10,008 bases of DNA from an uncultured Anaerococcus sp. (GCA_902488555.1 CABTWT010000035.1:1-10008), one strand, 5' to 3'; counted from the first letter of the stretch, positions 1 to 5,741 are shown. The notes: generated by a model not told the origin, from the letters alone. Translations and numbers: made by a program.

Positions 1-89
1 AATGATTTAGCCAAAGACTCATAACTTTCGTTACCTTCTAAGTATCTTTTAACTAATTTATATTTAAATTCTGTACTATATTTTGCCAT
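1..89 (-). CDS. IS3-family transposase OrfA, N-terminal 29 codons (partial)
   Basis: Translation from ATG at 89 gives MAKYSTEFKYKLVKRYLEGN followed by ESYESLAKS, then the window ends. This is the start of the helix-turn-helix DNA-binding domain of IS3/IS150 OrfA proteins (pattern: start, short basic lead, K-x-K-L-x-x-V/K-x-x-Y-L-E-G, then S-x-x-x-L-A). OrfA binds the terminal repeats; in intact elements a programmed frameshift fuses it to the OrfB DDE integrase, which is not visible here. A strong AAGGAGG lies at 101-107, about eleven bases before the start. Identification is by pattern memory of the family; partial length limits certainty. Confidence 0.8.
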   Translation of the reverse strand, partial: MAKYSTEFKYKLVKRYLEGNESYESLAKS

Positions 90-104
90 AAGAAAACTGA
101 CCTC

Positions 105-130
105 CTTAAGTTGGTTGGTCCAACTTTAAG
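105..130 (-). promoter_or_regulatory. Hairpin in IS leader partly covering the transposase ribosome site
   Basis: Positions 105-114 and 120-130 form a ten-pair stem with one bulged T and a five-base loop. In minus-strand RNA the 3' arm ends in AAG, which is also the start of the AAGGAGG ribosome site of orfA (107-101). RNA that starts outside the element would contain the whole stem. That is the arrangement known from IS10 and IS50, where such a hairpin hides the transposase start from external transcription. The role here is inference. Confidence 0.45.
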
Positions 131-160
131 GGGTCAGTTCAATTCTCCGGGATAATTTTT

Positions 161-616
161 TTATTTGTTGTAGAAAGAATTTTTAACGTCAATAGATTCT
201 ACAGCTTTTTTGCTTTCTTTTTTTGTATCATCTACTGCTTCTTCTACATCGTGAGCTATTTCTTCGCCTTTTTCCTTTACATCTGAAACAACTTTTTTGC
301 CCTTAGTTTTTATATCTATAGCGATTTCTGGGGCAATTTCCTTTTTATTTTCAAAGGCATTTGATATTGCATCTCTATTTTTGTATAGGAGATAAGCGCA
401 TCCTGCAGCAGCTCCTGCTAAAAGTAAAGTTTTTCTTCTTTCCGCTCTTTCCATCTCTTCATCGACAAAAAAGTCAAAATCTGGCATGTGATCCATTGGA
501 TCAAAAGTCTTTACCTTGTAAGCAGTACTTGCAAGTCCAACCACATCACCAATGTCCAAAAGTCCTAATTTGTTGTTAAGTTTTATTAAATCTGCAGCTA
601 GTTTTAATTTTCCCAT
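161..616 (-). CDS. Hypothetical single-pass membrane protein with charged helical tail
   Basis: No family is recognised with confidence. The 151-residue product has an N-terminal part without signal peptide (1-58, ending in an acidic FDFFVDEEMERAE segment), a hydrophobic alanine/leucine stretch at about 63-78 preceded by RRK, and a C-terminal half (about 90-145) very rich in K, E, D, V and A with a repeating pattern such as KGKKVVSDVKEKGEE. That half predicts a long amphipathic helix, like LEA/apolipoprotein-type or YtxH-like stress proteins. The arrangement (RRK-hydrophobic-charged helix) resembles YtxH only loosely. ATG at 616 has AAGGAGA about seven bases upstream. It is the last gene of the minus-strand cluster that starts at 1353, 40 bases after the lipoprotein gene, and may also use a promoter inside that gene. 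The IS end lies 19 bases beyond its stop; the protein itself appears complete. Confidence 0.7.
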   Translation of the reverse strand: MGKLKLAADLIKLNNKLGLLDIGDVVGLASTAYKVKTFDPMDHMPDFDFFVDEEMERAERRKTLLLAGAAAGCAYLLYKNRDAISNAFENKKEIAPEIAIDIKTKGKKVVSDVKEKGEEIAHDVEEAVDDTKKESKKAVESIDVKNSFYNK

Positions 617-643
617 AAATTTCTCCTTATCTTCTTTCTCTTA

Positions 644-673
644 TTTATACCCAGTTTTAGTAATTATCTTCAA
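644..673 (-). promoter_or_regulatory. Possible promoter for the 151-residue protein gene
   Basis: On the minus strand TTGAAG (668-673) and TATAAA (644-649) stand 18 bases apart, with the -35 box inside the last codons of the upstream lipoprotein gene. It could give gene 161-616 separate expression. The match is fair, but the region is AT-rich and chance matches are common. Confidence 0.35.
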
Positions 674-878
674 TTTGACACTCAAGGCATTCGTCATCCT
701 TGTAGTCATCCTCTAAGCTGTAGGTAAAACTAGAGTTTATTTTCTTTGCCTTTGGTGTCTCTCTTGTTTCAATCAAAGTATCCCCATAAAATATTTGCTC
801 ATCACTTCTTCTTGTTGGATACATAGTGCAAGATGATAAGCATATAGTAATAAGGGCAAGTGTTAATATCTTTTTCAT
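657..878 (-). CDS. Small hypothetical lipoprotein (73 residues)
   Basis: The product starts MKK, has a hydrophobic h-region (ILTLALITI) and a lipobox L-S-S-C with the acylated cysteine at residue 17, so the mature protein would be a 57-residue membrane-anchored lipoprotein. The mature part is polar and ends in an acidic segment with a C-x-x-C pair (ECLEC, residues 64-68), which could bind a metal or form a disulfide; this is unproven. No family is recognised. ATG at 878 lies 13 bases after the stop of the GyrI-like gene, with only a weak purine-rich ribosome site (GAGAGTGAG), so translation may be coupled to the upstream gene. Confidence 0.72.
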   Translation of the reverse strand: MKKILTLALITICLSSCTMYPTRRSDEQIFYGDTLIETRETPKAKKINSSFTYSLEDDYKDDECLECQIEDNY

Positions 879-891
879 ATAAAACTCACTC

Positions 892-1353
892 TCATGCGTG
901 GATATTTTCCATTAGGCTAATAAATAAACTTACATTGGCAATTTCTCGTATCTTTCCATCATATTGGAAAAACTCCAAGTCTGGATTTAGGGAATGAAAA
1001 TACTTTTTGTTTGGGAAAAATTCCTCATAAGTATATCTATATCCTTCTTCTAGGCCATCTTCACCATCAATTGGAACTTCCAAATATAAAGATTCTTCAA
1101 TCTCATATACTTCAAGTCTCCATTCCTTGATAAAATCTGGGTCAGATATTTCAAAGCCTAGAAAGTAGTCAAAAGTCCCATCAAGGGCATTGTACTGCCT
1201 TAGGCCACAAAAAGATCCCATTTCCTTTAAGTTTAGGTCTTTAAACTCTTCTAGAAACTTTCTTCTAGTTTCTTTTGCATCACTTGCATTTTCTAATTTA
1301 TAAGCTCTGCCAGCTAATCTAAGTCCTGGCTGATTATCTACATTAATTTGCAT
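892..1353 (-). CDS. Stand-alone GyrI-like / AraC-type effector-binding domain protein
   Basis: The 153-residue protein consists of a single GyrI-like (SRPBCC-unrelated, BmrR/Rob-type) small-molecule-binding domain without any DNA-binding domain. Recognisable parts are an opening strand with L-A-G-R at about 13-16, the central block GTFDYFLGFEISD (59-71), the strand ESLYLEVPIDGE (87-98), and the family's closing signature EEFFPNKKY followed by PDLEFFQYDGK (110-134), which contains the acidic residue (E127) that usually faces cationic ligands. Such free-standing domains act as ligand sponges, gyrase-inhibitor-like proteins or hydrolases; the ligand here is unknown. ATG at 1353 is preceded by TAGGAG. 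It is the first gene of the cluster 1353-161 and is divergent from the flavin-type lipoprotein gene at 1478. Confidence 0.78.
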   Translation of the reverse strand: MQINVDNQPGLRLAGRAYKLENASDAKETRRKFLEEFKDLNLKEMGSFCGLRQYNALDGTFDYFLGFEISDPDFIKEWRLEVYEIEESLYLEVPIDGEDGLEEGYRYTYEEFFPNKKYFHSLNPDLEFFQYDGKIREIANVSLFISLMENIHA

Positions 1354-1413
1354 AATACTCCTAATTTCCTTTTTAATCTTATACCCCTAAAAAGTGAAAA
1401 GTTTTCTAATAAT

Positions 1414-1442
1414 TTGAATTATACATAATCTTATACTATAGT
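1414..1442 (+). promoter_or_regulatory. Sigma-A-type promoter of the flavin-type lipoprotein gene
   Basis: TTGAAT (1414-1419) and TATAGT (1437-1442) are separated by exactly 17 bases. Transcription would start near 1449 and give a leader of about 29 bases ending in the strong ribosome site GGAGGAG just before ATG 1478. A minus-strand TATAAT (1418-1423) overlaps this promoter and could serve the divergent gene at 1353, but it lacks a convincing -35 box. Confidence 0.65.
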
Positions 1443-1477
1443 AATGAGGTATCACAACATTTTTAACGGAGGAGTTA

Positions 1478-2686
1478 ATGAAAAACAAATATTCAATAGC
1501 AACAATTATGCTAGCAACAGCTTTAACATTTGCTGGATGTGCAAACAATAATGAGGAAAAACCAGCAAACGAAGTTAAAGAAGAACAAACTACTGACGAA
1601 GCAGCTGAAGAAACAACTGAAGCAGAAGCTCCAGCAGAAGAAGAAGAAGCTAGCGAAGAAGAAGCAACAGAAGAGGAAGCTACAGAAGAAGAAGCAACTG
1701 ACGAAAATTCTGAAGAAGCTTCTGATGAGGAAGAAACTAGCGAAGAAGAAACACCTGCTGAAATGGGTAACCTAGTACTTCACAGAGCATATCCAAAAGA
1801 AGCAGACAGATCATTCACAAGCGTTGTAGTAGCAACAAACGGAGACAAAATTGTCGATGCAATCATAGATGAATACCAATACTATGAAGCTGATTCTGAC
1901 TACAGGGCAGTACCAAACTCTGACGGAGCATTTGGAGAAGGTACAGCAGAAGGCAAAATCCTTGGATCAAAAATCGACAATAACGAAGCTTACTCAGCTG
2001 ACATGAAAGAAGCTGGTGGCGAAGTTACATTACTAGATAACTACAATGCTGTTACAGACTTTGTAAAGGGAAAAACAATTGCTGAACTAGAAGATTTCTT
2101 AAATGAAAATGACGATGAACAAATTCTAGATGCAGTTACAGGTGCAACATTCAAATCAACACCAAATCTTGTAAGAATGATTGTTGAAGCTGCAAAAGAT
2201 AACACATTTGTAGCATCAGGTGATGCTGAAAATCCAGATGATGTAGAAGTAAGATACGCACTAGGTGCTCCACACGGTGACAAGAGCTTTGGTAATGCTG
2301 TTGTAGCAGTTGAGGGAGATAAAATCATTGCTGCAAGCATTGACGAGTACCAATACCTTGAAGGTGGTGCAGGAGTTCCTGGATCTGAAGGTGGATTTGG
2401 AGAAGGATACAAAGATAGCAATGTTGTTTTAGGTTCAAAACTAGAAAACAACGATATGTATTCAGAACTAATGAAAGAACACGCTGAATCAACAGTAGAA
2501 TTAAAGGATAACTTTGCTGCTATTGAAAACTTTGTTGCTGGTAAAACAGTTGAAGAAGTAAAATCAGTAATCGAATCTGCTACACCAGGTGAAGCAATTG
2601 ATGAAGTAACAGGTGCAACACTTGTTGATACAGCTGGATACCTACAATTAATAATCGACGCTGTAGAGAACAATCTTAGAAAATAA
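1478..2686 (+). CDS. Surface lipoprotein with two FMN-binding-type (flavinylated) domains, PplA-like
   Basis: The 402-residue protein has a lipoprotein signal peptide with lipobox F-A-G-C (Cys21), an acidic low-complexity stalk (about 26-95) and two homologous domains at about 97-242 and 258-400. Each repeat carries SF-x-x-(V/A)VV, the block IDEYQY (130-135 and 288-293), a G-G/A-FGEG turn and a C-terminal D-x-V-T-G-A-T motif (218-224 and 375-381). That motif matches the ApbE flavin-transferase target of RnfG/NqrC and FMN_bind proteins, where FMN is joined to the last threonine (here T224 and T381). Two such domains on one lipoprotein recall Listeria PplA of extracellular electron transfer. 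A role as an outside-face electron carrier is inferred; no ApbE, NADH dehydrogenase or quinone genes are in the window. It is monocistronic, with its own promoter and terminator and a strong GGAGGAG ribosome site, suggesting good expression. Confidence 0.75.
   Translation: MKNKYSIATIMLATALTFAGCANNNEEKPANEVKEEQTTDEAAEETTEAEAPAEEEEASEEEATEEEATEEEATDENSEEASDEEETSEEETPAEMGNLVLHRAYPKEADRSFTSVVVATNGDKIVDAIIDEYQYYEADSDYRAVPNSDGAFGEGTAEGKILGSKIDNNEAYSADMKEAGGEVTLLDNYNAVTDFVKGKTIAELEDFLNENDDEQILDAVTGATFKSTPNLVRMIVEAAKDNTFVASGDAENPDDVEVRYALGAPHGDKSFGNAVVAVEGDKIIAASIDEYQYLEGGAGVPGSEGGFGEGYKDSNVVLGSKLENNDMYSELMKEHAESTVELKDNFAAIENFVAGKTVEEVKSVIESATPGEAIDEVTGATLVDTAGYLQLIIDAVENNLRK
1640..1699 (+). repeat. 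Four 15-bp tandem units encoding E-E-E-A-S/T
   Basis: Residues 55-74 of the lipoprotein are EEEAS followed by three EEEAT units. The DNA units differ mainly at third codon positions (gaa/gag, aca/act), so the repeat is old enough to have drifted. It forms the middle of the acidic stalk that should carry the flavin-type domains away from the membrane. Confidence 0.8.
2129..2149 (+). other. Flavinylation-type motif, first domain (D218 to T224)
   Basis: Codons spell D-A-V-T-G-A-T, followed by F-K-S, the form expected of an ApbE target; T224 would carry FMN through a phosphoester bond. Attachment is inferred from the motif only. Confidence 0.65.
2600..2620 (+). other. Flavinylation-type motif, second domain (D375 to T381)
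   Basis: Codons spell D-E-V-T-G-A-T, followed by L-V-D. The core equals that of the first domain, while the following residues differ, so the two sites might be modified with different efficiency. Confidence 0.65.
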
Positions 2687-2693
2687 AAAAAAT

Positions 2694-2725
2694 AAGCTCT
2701 TGGCTAGGCCAAAGAGCTTTTTTTT
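2694..2725. terminator. Bidirectional intrinsic terminator between convergent units
   Basis: AAGCTCTTGGC and GCCAAAGAGCTT form an eleven-pair stem with one bulged base and a three-base loop. It is followed by eight T on the plus strand (2718-2725). On the minus strand the A-rich stretch 2687-2695 supplies a T tract, so the same stem can end both the lipoprotein gene and the polysaccharide operon, whose last stop codon is at 2727. Confidence 0.9.
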
Positions 2726-2726
2726 A

Positions 2727-3053
2727 TTATTCAATTAAGGTAAATCTTAAAAGCAAGATTAGCATTACAATCATAAGGACAATACCTATTATAGTAAATG
2801 CATCTATGTTTTTTCTTAGAGCAAGGATTACAAGGGATATGGATAGAAAGAACATAAATAGATAAAGTTGCAAGTATAGGTAGGCGTTGTTAGTATAAAT
2901 CATATAGACCATGATGCCTATACCTAGTAAACTTGCAAATATAGCAATAATTTTGCTATGATTTTTTCTATCTATGATGTAATTCAACAAACTAATGACC
3001 CCTATTGTTAAAATAAGAGGCCATATAGTGTTTTTTATTAGTAGTATCTCCAT
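2727..3053 (-). CDS. Small four-helix membrane protein, last gene of polysaccharide operon
   Basis: No family is recognised. The 108-residue product is almost entirely hydrophobic, with four likely membrane segments at about 9-26, 34-53, 57-79 and 85-103, joined by short loops such as DRKNHSK (28-34) and LRKN (79-82). ATG at 3053 has GAGGG about seven bases upstream. It follows the SH3 lipoprotein gene by 27 bases, has no separate promoter that I can see, and ends directly at the bidirectional terminator, so it is very likely co-transcribed with the glycosyltransferase operon. A role as an accessory membrane subunit of polysaccharide assembly is possible from position alone. Confidence 0.65.
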   Translation of the reverse strand: MEILLIKNTIWPLILTIGVISLLNYIIDRKNHSKIIAIFASLLGIGIMVYMIYTNNAYLYLQLYLFMFFLSISLVILALRKNIDAFTIIGIVLMIVMLILLLRFTLIE

Positions 3054-3080
3054 CTATCCCTCATTTTTTACTAAAGTGGA

Positions 3081-3518
3081 CTATTTTTCTTTGATCAAAT
3101 CGCTTCTGATGTATCCTGTTTGACCACCAATACTTACCCTTGTCCAATTGTCAGAATCGCCAAGTTTTATAATATCTTGACCTGGTTCAGCTTGGGTTAT
3201 GATTGCAGAGTTTTCACTTGGTGCAAGTCTAACATTTACAACGTCTTCTACAGTATAGATTACACCATCAGAGCTTTCTTCAGAATTTTCGTCAGTATCT
3301 TCATCTGTATTTTCACTATCTTGATCATTATCAGCATTTTCATCTGTGTTCTCGTCTGCATTTTCGTCCTCAGCATTATTTTCTTCAAGATCACTATCAG
3401 AAACTTCGCTGACATTGCTATCTTCTGGGTGGCGGACAGAAACATATTTGTCCTCTGCACAAGCTGTTGTCATTAGTATCAAGAGAAAAACAGCAAGAGT
3501 CTTTAATCTTTTATTCAT
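3081..3518 (-). CDS. SH3-domain lipoprotein with acidic linker
   Basis: Starting at ATG 3518, the 145-residue protein has a lipoprotein signal peptide (MNKRLKTLAVFLLILMTTAC, Cys20; a threonine rather than leucine at -3 makes the lipobox slightly atypical). An extremely acidic D/E/N/S-rich linker (about 32-84) follows, then a C-terminal bacterial SH3 (SH3_3) domain at about 86-143 with the usual VNVRLAPS opening and the NWTRVSIGGQTGYI strand pair. Bacterial SH3 domains on surface proteins commonly bind peptidoglycan peptides. The start is chosen because GGAGG (3524-3528) is five bases from this ATG; upstream in-frame ATG codons would lie inside the kinase-like gene without a good site. The gene overlaps the preceding gene by 8 bases, so translation is likely coupled. 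It may tether the polysaccharide machinery, or the polymer, to the wall; this is inferred from context. Confidence 0.82.
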   Translation of the reverse strand: MNKRLKTLAVFLLILMTTACAEDKYVSVRHPEDSNVSEVSDSDLEENNAEDENADENTDENADNDQDSENTDEDTDENSEESSDGVIYTVEDVVNVRLAPSENSAIITQAEPGQDIIKLGDSDNWTRVSIGGQTGYIRSDLIKEK

Positions 3519-4176
3519 CATATCCTCCAAACAAATCATCAAGTTCATCTTCACTATAATCATAGTCAGTTATGGCAAGGCCAAGAATGTTTGCGTTTGC
3601 TTTTTCTAGTTGGTTTAAGGAATTTTGAGTTTCCTCACTAGATTTTAGCTCATCTTTAGTAAATACTAGGCAAGCGTCAGTACTTGCAGCAAACATATTT
3701 GCCTCAGCAACATCTGTATTTTCTGTTAGATCAACTAGAACATAATCATATTCATTGCTGATGTCACTAAAGAAGTTTCTAACAACCTTTGGTTCCAAAA
3801 ACTTATCAGCATAGTCTGCTACTGACCCTGTTTTTAGAAAAGATAAAGATTTGTAGGCCCTATCCTTAATCTTAACTTTCTCTACGTCATAGCCACCGAG
3901 GATTACATCTATAAATCCACGTTCAGAATCTTCTTCTACAAAGTCATCCAAATTTGAATATCTAAGATCGGCATCTATCATAAGGACACTAATACCATCT
4001 TCAGCAAGGTGTCTTGCTATATTTAAAATATTTTCGGTCTTTTTTGTGCCAATACTTGTAGCTGTAAAAGCTATAGAAACATTCTGGCGTCCCATTTTTT
4101 GGATTATTTTATCTTCAAGATTATAAAATGATTGAAGAAGGATTTCCCTTTTTTCATCAGTTTGCTTCTTAAACAT
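3511..4176 (-). CDS. CpsD/BY-kinase-like P-loop protein with degenerate motifs
   Basis: The 221-residue protein has the size and order of Gram-positive bacterial tyrosine kinases (CpsD, CapB, YwqD), and follows a CpsC-like gene as they do. Walker A' is well kept (VLMIDADLR, 64-72). Other hallmarks are eroded: the P-loop reads SIGTKKTEN (41-49) instead of P-G-x-G-K-S/T-T, the Walker B region reads VLVDLTE (146-152) instead of V-I-I-D-T-P-P, and the E-x2-R-x2-R oligomerisation motif is replaced by QSFYNLE (15-21). The usual C-terminal tyrosine cluster is reduced to Y205, Y207 and Y219 in an acidic tail. It may still bind nucleotide through K46/T47 and D68/D70, but kinase activity is doubtful. 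ATG 4176 overlaps the Wzz stop by 8 bases, with GGAG six bases upstream. A general ParA-like ATPase is a less likely alternative, given the context. Confidence 0.8.
   Translation of the reverse strand: MFKKQTDEKREILLQSFYNLEDKIIQKMGRQNVSIAFTATSIGTKKTENILNIARHLAEDGISVLMIDADLRYSNLDDFVEEDSERGFIDVILGGYDVEKVKIKDRAYKSLSFLKTGSVADYADKFLEPKVVRNFFSDISNEYDYVLVDLTENTDVAEANMFAASTDACLVFTKDELKSSEETQNSLNQLEKANANILGLAITDYDYSEDELDDLFGGYDE
3524..3528 (-). promoter_or_regulatory. Ribosome site deciding the SH3 lipoprotein start
   Basis: GGAGG on the minus strand precedes two adjacent ATG codons (3521 and 3518). Only the second has normal five-base spacing, and it gives a clean signal peptide. The site is built from the two Gly codons near the end of the upstream kinase-like gene. 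Confidence 0.75.
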
Positions 4177-4960
4177 CTAATTCTCCTTTTTCATAGCTAG
4201 GTAATTTGCCAAGGATTTCGTATTTATTAGTATTACTTGCCTTGGAATTAATCTCTTTGCTATCTATAACTCTAGTTGTACCAGATTCTTTATCAGCATC
4301 ATTTAAATCTGAGACTACTGTGGTCTTTTCTTTTGGCTCTGTTTTGACTTTTTTAACTTCTCGTACTTCTTTTACTTCATCTTTTTTTGCATTTGCGAGA
4401 TATGCCTTGGCGATTTTCTTGTTGTGGGAGTTGATTGAAATCATTGTAATTAAGGCCCAAAGTATAGCCCCAGCTCCTGCTGCAAAACCAGCATATTTTA
4501 TAGTATTATCTGTCGTGGAAGCCAAGCCATATGAATATTCCATAACTTCTGCACCAGAATCATAAATATTGTTTATTACTCTTACAGAATAGTCAGCGTA
4601 TTGGTCAGCCAAGTCTTCTGCACGTAGCTTGTTTGTGTCTTGGACTGTGATGTCTATGATAGATGAATTTTGAGTTGGCTTTATGTCTAGCTTGCTATCT
4701 AACTTTCCTACATTCCAATCAATTGCAAGGGTTTCTAAGGTTTTTTGTTTGATTTTTGAGCTATTGATTGTAGCTGCATAAGTTTGCGCAGTATTCTTAG
4801 AATCATCTACATTCTCAACATTTGATGTAACAATTTTAGCTTGGGCTGTGTATTCCTTGTAGCCCATATAGTTTAGTCCAAAATATGTTAGCATTCCTAT
4901 GATAATTCCTGCTATGATTGCAGGTGGGATTGCTGAAAAAAGCGATCTTTTATTCTCCAT
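4169..4960 (-). CDS. Wzz/CpsC-like polysaccharide chain-length and kinase-activator protein
   Basis: The 263-residue protein (from ATG 4960) has two membrane helices, at about 8-31 and 155-177, enclosing an extracellular domain that starts GYKEYTAQAKI and contains SSIIDITVQD followed by an AEDLADQYAD helix, all typical of Wzz/CpsC/YveK co-polymerases. Such proteins set polymer length and present a cytoplasmic C-terminus to the BY-kinase. The tail here is unusually long (about 178-263), with a KEV/REV-rich stretch (195-206) and a closing ILGKLP (249-254) similar to the family's VLGxIP element. The start at 4960 is favoured by GGAGGAG (4964-4970); a GTG at 4987 would add nine residues but lacks a ribosome site. 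It overlaps the upstream glycosyltransferase gene by 11 bases and the downstream kinase-like gene by 8. Confidence 0.87.
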   Translation of the reverse strand: MENKRSLFSAIPPAIIAGIIIGMLTYFGLNYMGYKEYTAQAKIVTSNVENVDDSKNTAQTYAATINSSKIKQKTLETLAIDWNVGKLDSKLDIKPTQNSSIIDITVQDTNKLRAEDLADQYADYSVRVINNIYDSGAEVMEYSYGLASTTDNTIKYAGFAAGAGAILWALITMISINSHNKKIAKAYLANAKKDEVKEVREVKKVKTEPKEKTTVVSDLNDADKESGTTRVIDSKEINSKASNTNKYEILGKLPSYEKGELDV

Positions 4961-5741
4961 CTTCTCCTCCAAATTCTCTTGCTCCACTAAGCATAAGCTT
5001 GCGAGCTTTTTTAATATCGATAACTTCTGTCATTTGTTTATGTCTTCGCAAAAATTGTTCTATATATAGTATATAGGTCCTTGGAAACAAAGCCTTGGCA
5101 AGCTTACCCTTGTCAATAAAAAACTTTTCATCATAACCTGTAAACCAAGTAGAATCGTCATTATAGACCTTGGCGATGAGTTTTGTACTTGTTCTAATCT
5201 TAAGCCCTGCCTTAAAGGCATCTCTTAAAAACAAACTGTCCTCACCAGAACCATTGTCAGTTCCTGCTCCAAAGTAAGTTGAAACTGATAAGTTATTTTT
5301 TACTATAGAATCTTTCTTAAAAACAAAATGTACAGATCCATATCTTAAAGAATTGTAAAGCTTAAGGTCTTTTTCTTCCTTAACCTTTACAATCTCTTCG
5401 TCGTTTAAATATATTATAGTTTTAAATATGAAAAAATCTACATCTGGGTGTTTGTCAAATTCTTCTTTTATGGCCTTGCTGTAGCCTGTTTCAAAAACCT
5501 CATCATCATCTGCAAAAACTAGGATATCGGCCCTAGAATTTAATATAGCGAGATTCCTGCTAAGTCCAAGTCCTCTAGTATCAGTTGAAATCATCCTAAC
5601 CTTAAATTTGCCTGTATCTATCTCTTCATAAGCGTTTTTATCAGTTTGGTTTATGATTAGGGCATCTGTTTCAAGGTTGAATCGCTTGTAGCATTCTATG
5701 GACTCTTCATTCATAGTTGAAATTAATACTTCTATACTCAT
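4950..5741 (-). CDS. Soluble family 2 glycosyltransferase
   Basis: The 263-residue GT-A enzyme lacks membrane segments. It begins MSIEVLISTMNEES, with the INQTD element at 30-34, RGLGLSRNLAI (56-66), the metal/nucleotide-binding block ADILVFADDDE (71-81; DDD at 78-80), GAGTDNG (158-164) and the acceptor-side GEDSLFL (166-172) with E167-D168. This is the pattern of a GT2 subgroup common in Gram-positive capsule and wall-polysaccharide clusters. Donor and acceptor sugars cannot be told from sequence. The start is placed at ATG 5741, one base after the TAG of the preceding gene and with GAGGA six bases upstream; a longer frame exists to 5810 but would overlap the preceding gene by 68 bases. It probably adds side or repeat-unit sugars to the product of the membrane glycosyltransferase. 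Confidence 0.87.
   Translation of the reverse strand: MSIEVLISTMNEESIECYKRFNLETDALIINQTDKNAYEEIDTGKFKVRMISTDTRGLGLSRNLAILNSRADILVFADDDEVFETGYSKAIKEEFDKHPDVDFFIFKTIIYLNDEEIVKVKEEKDLKLYNSLRYGSVHFVFKKDSIVKNNLSVSTYFGAGTDNGSGEDSLFLRDAFKAGLKIRTSTKLIAKVYNDDSTWFTGYDEKFFIDKGKLAKALFPRTYILYIEQFLRRHKQMTEVIDIKKARKLMLSGAREFGGEDGE
4964..4970 (-). promoter_or_regulatory. Ribosome site deciding the Wzz-like start
   Basis: GGAGGAG on the minus strand lies three bases before ATG 4960, inside the last codons of the upstream glycosyltransferase gene. This favours ATG 4960 over the GTG at 4987. Confidence 0.75.

Larger units (their letters stand above)
1..141 (-). mobile_element. IS3-family (IS150-like) insertion sequence, left end, cut by window edge
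   Basis: Read on the minus strand, the element begins at 141 with TGAACTGACCCC, which has the TG start and the CTGACCCC core typical of IS3/IS150-group terminal repeats. A ribosome site and an orfA-like reading frame follow at once. Only this end is in the window, so neither the other terminal repeat nor a target duplication can be checked and the element may be intact or a remnant. It lies 19 bases past the stop codon of the minus-strand gene 161-616 and points the same way, so read-through from that cluster would enter it. Confidence 0.8.

Noticed and set aside
1530..1775. Plus-strand frame of 81 codons rich in lysine
   Set aside because: It is a frame-shifted reading of the GAA/GCA-rich stalk; lysine runs are the expected artefact.
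2041..2673. Long minus-strand open frame (210 codons) opposite the flavin-type lipoprotein gene
   Set aside because: It is the mirror of a well-supported coding gene with recognisable domains; its translation is low-complexity serine/threonine/proline-rich and there is no ribosome site.
3120..3476. Plus-strand 118-codon frame opposite the SH3 lipoprotein
   Set aside because: Antisense to a protein with signal peptide, lipobox and SH3 domain; no ribosome site or family resemblance.
4206..4565. Plus-strand 119-codon frame opposite the Wzz-like gene
   Set aside because: Antisense shadow; hydrophobicity reflects the complement of the membrane helix and linker codons.
4961..4987. GTG start giving nine extra residues on the Wzz-like protein
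   Set aside because: No ribosome site before it, while GGAGGAG stands just before ATG 4960.
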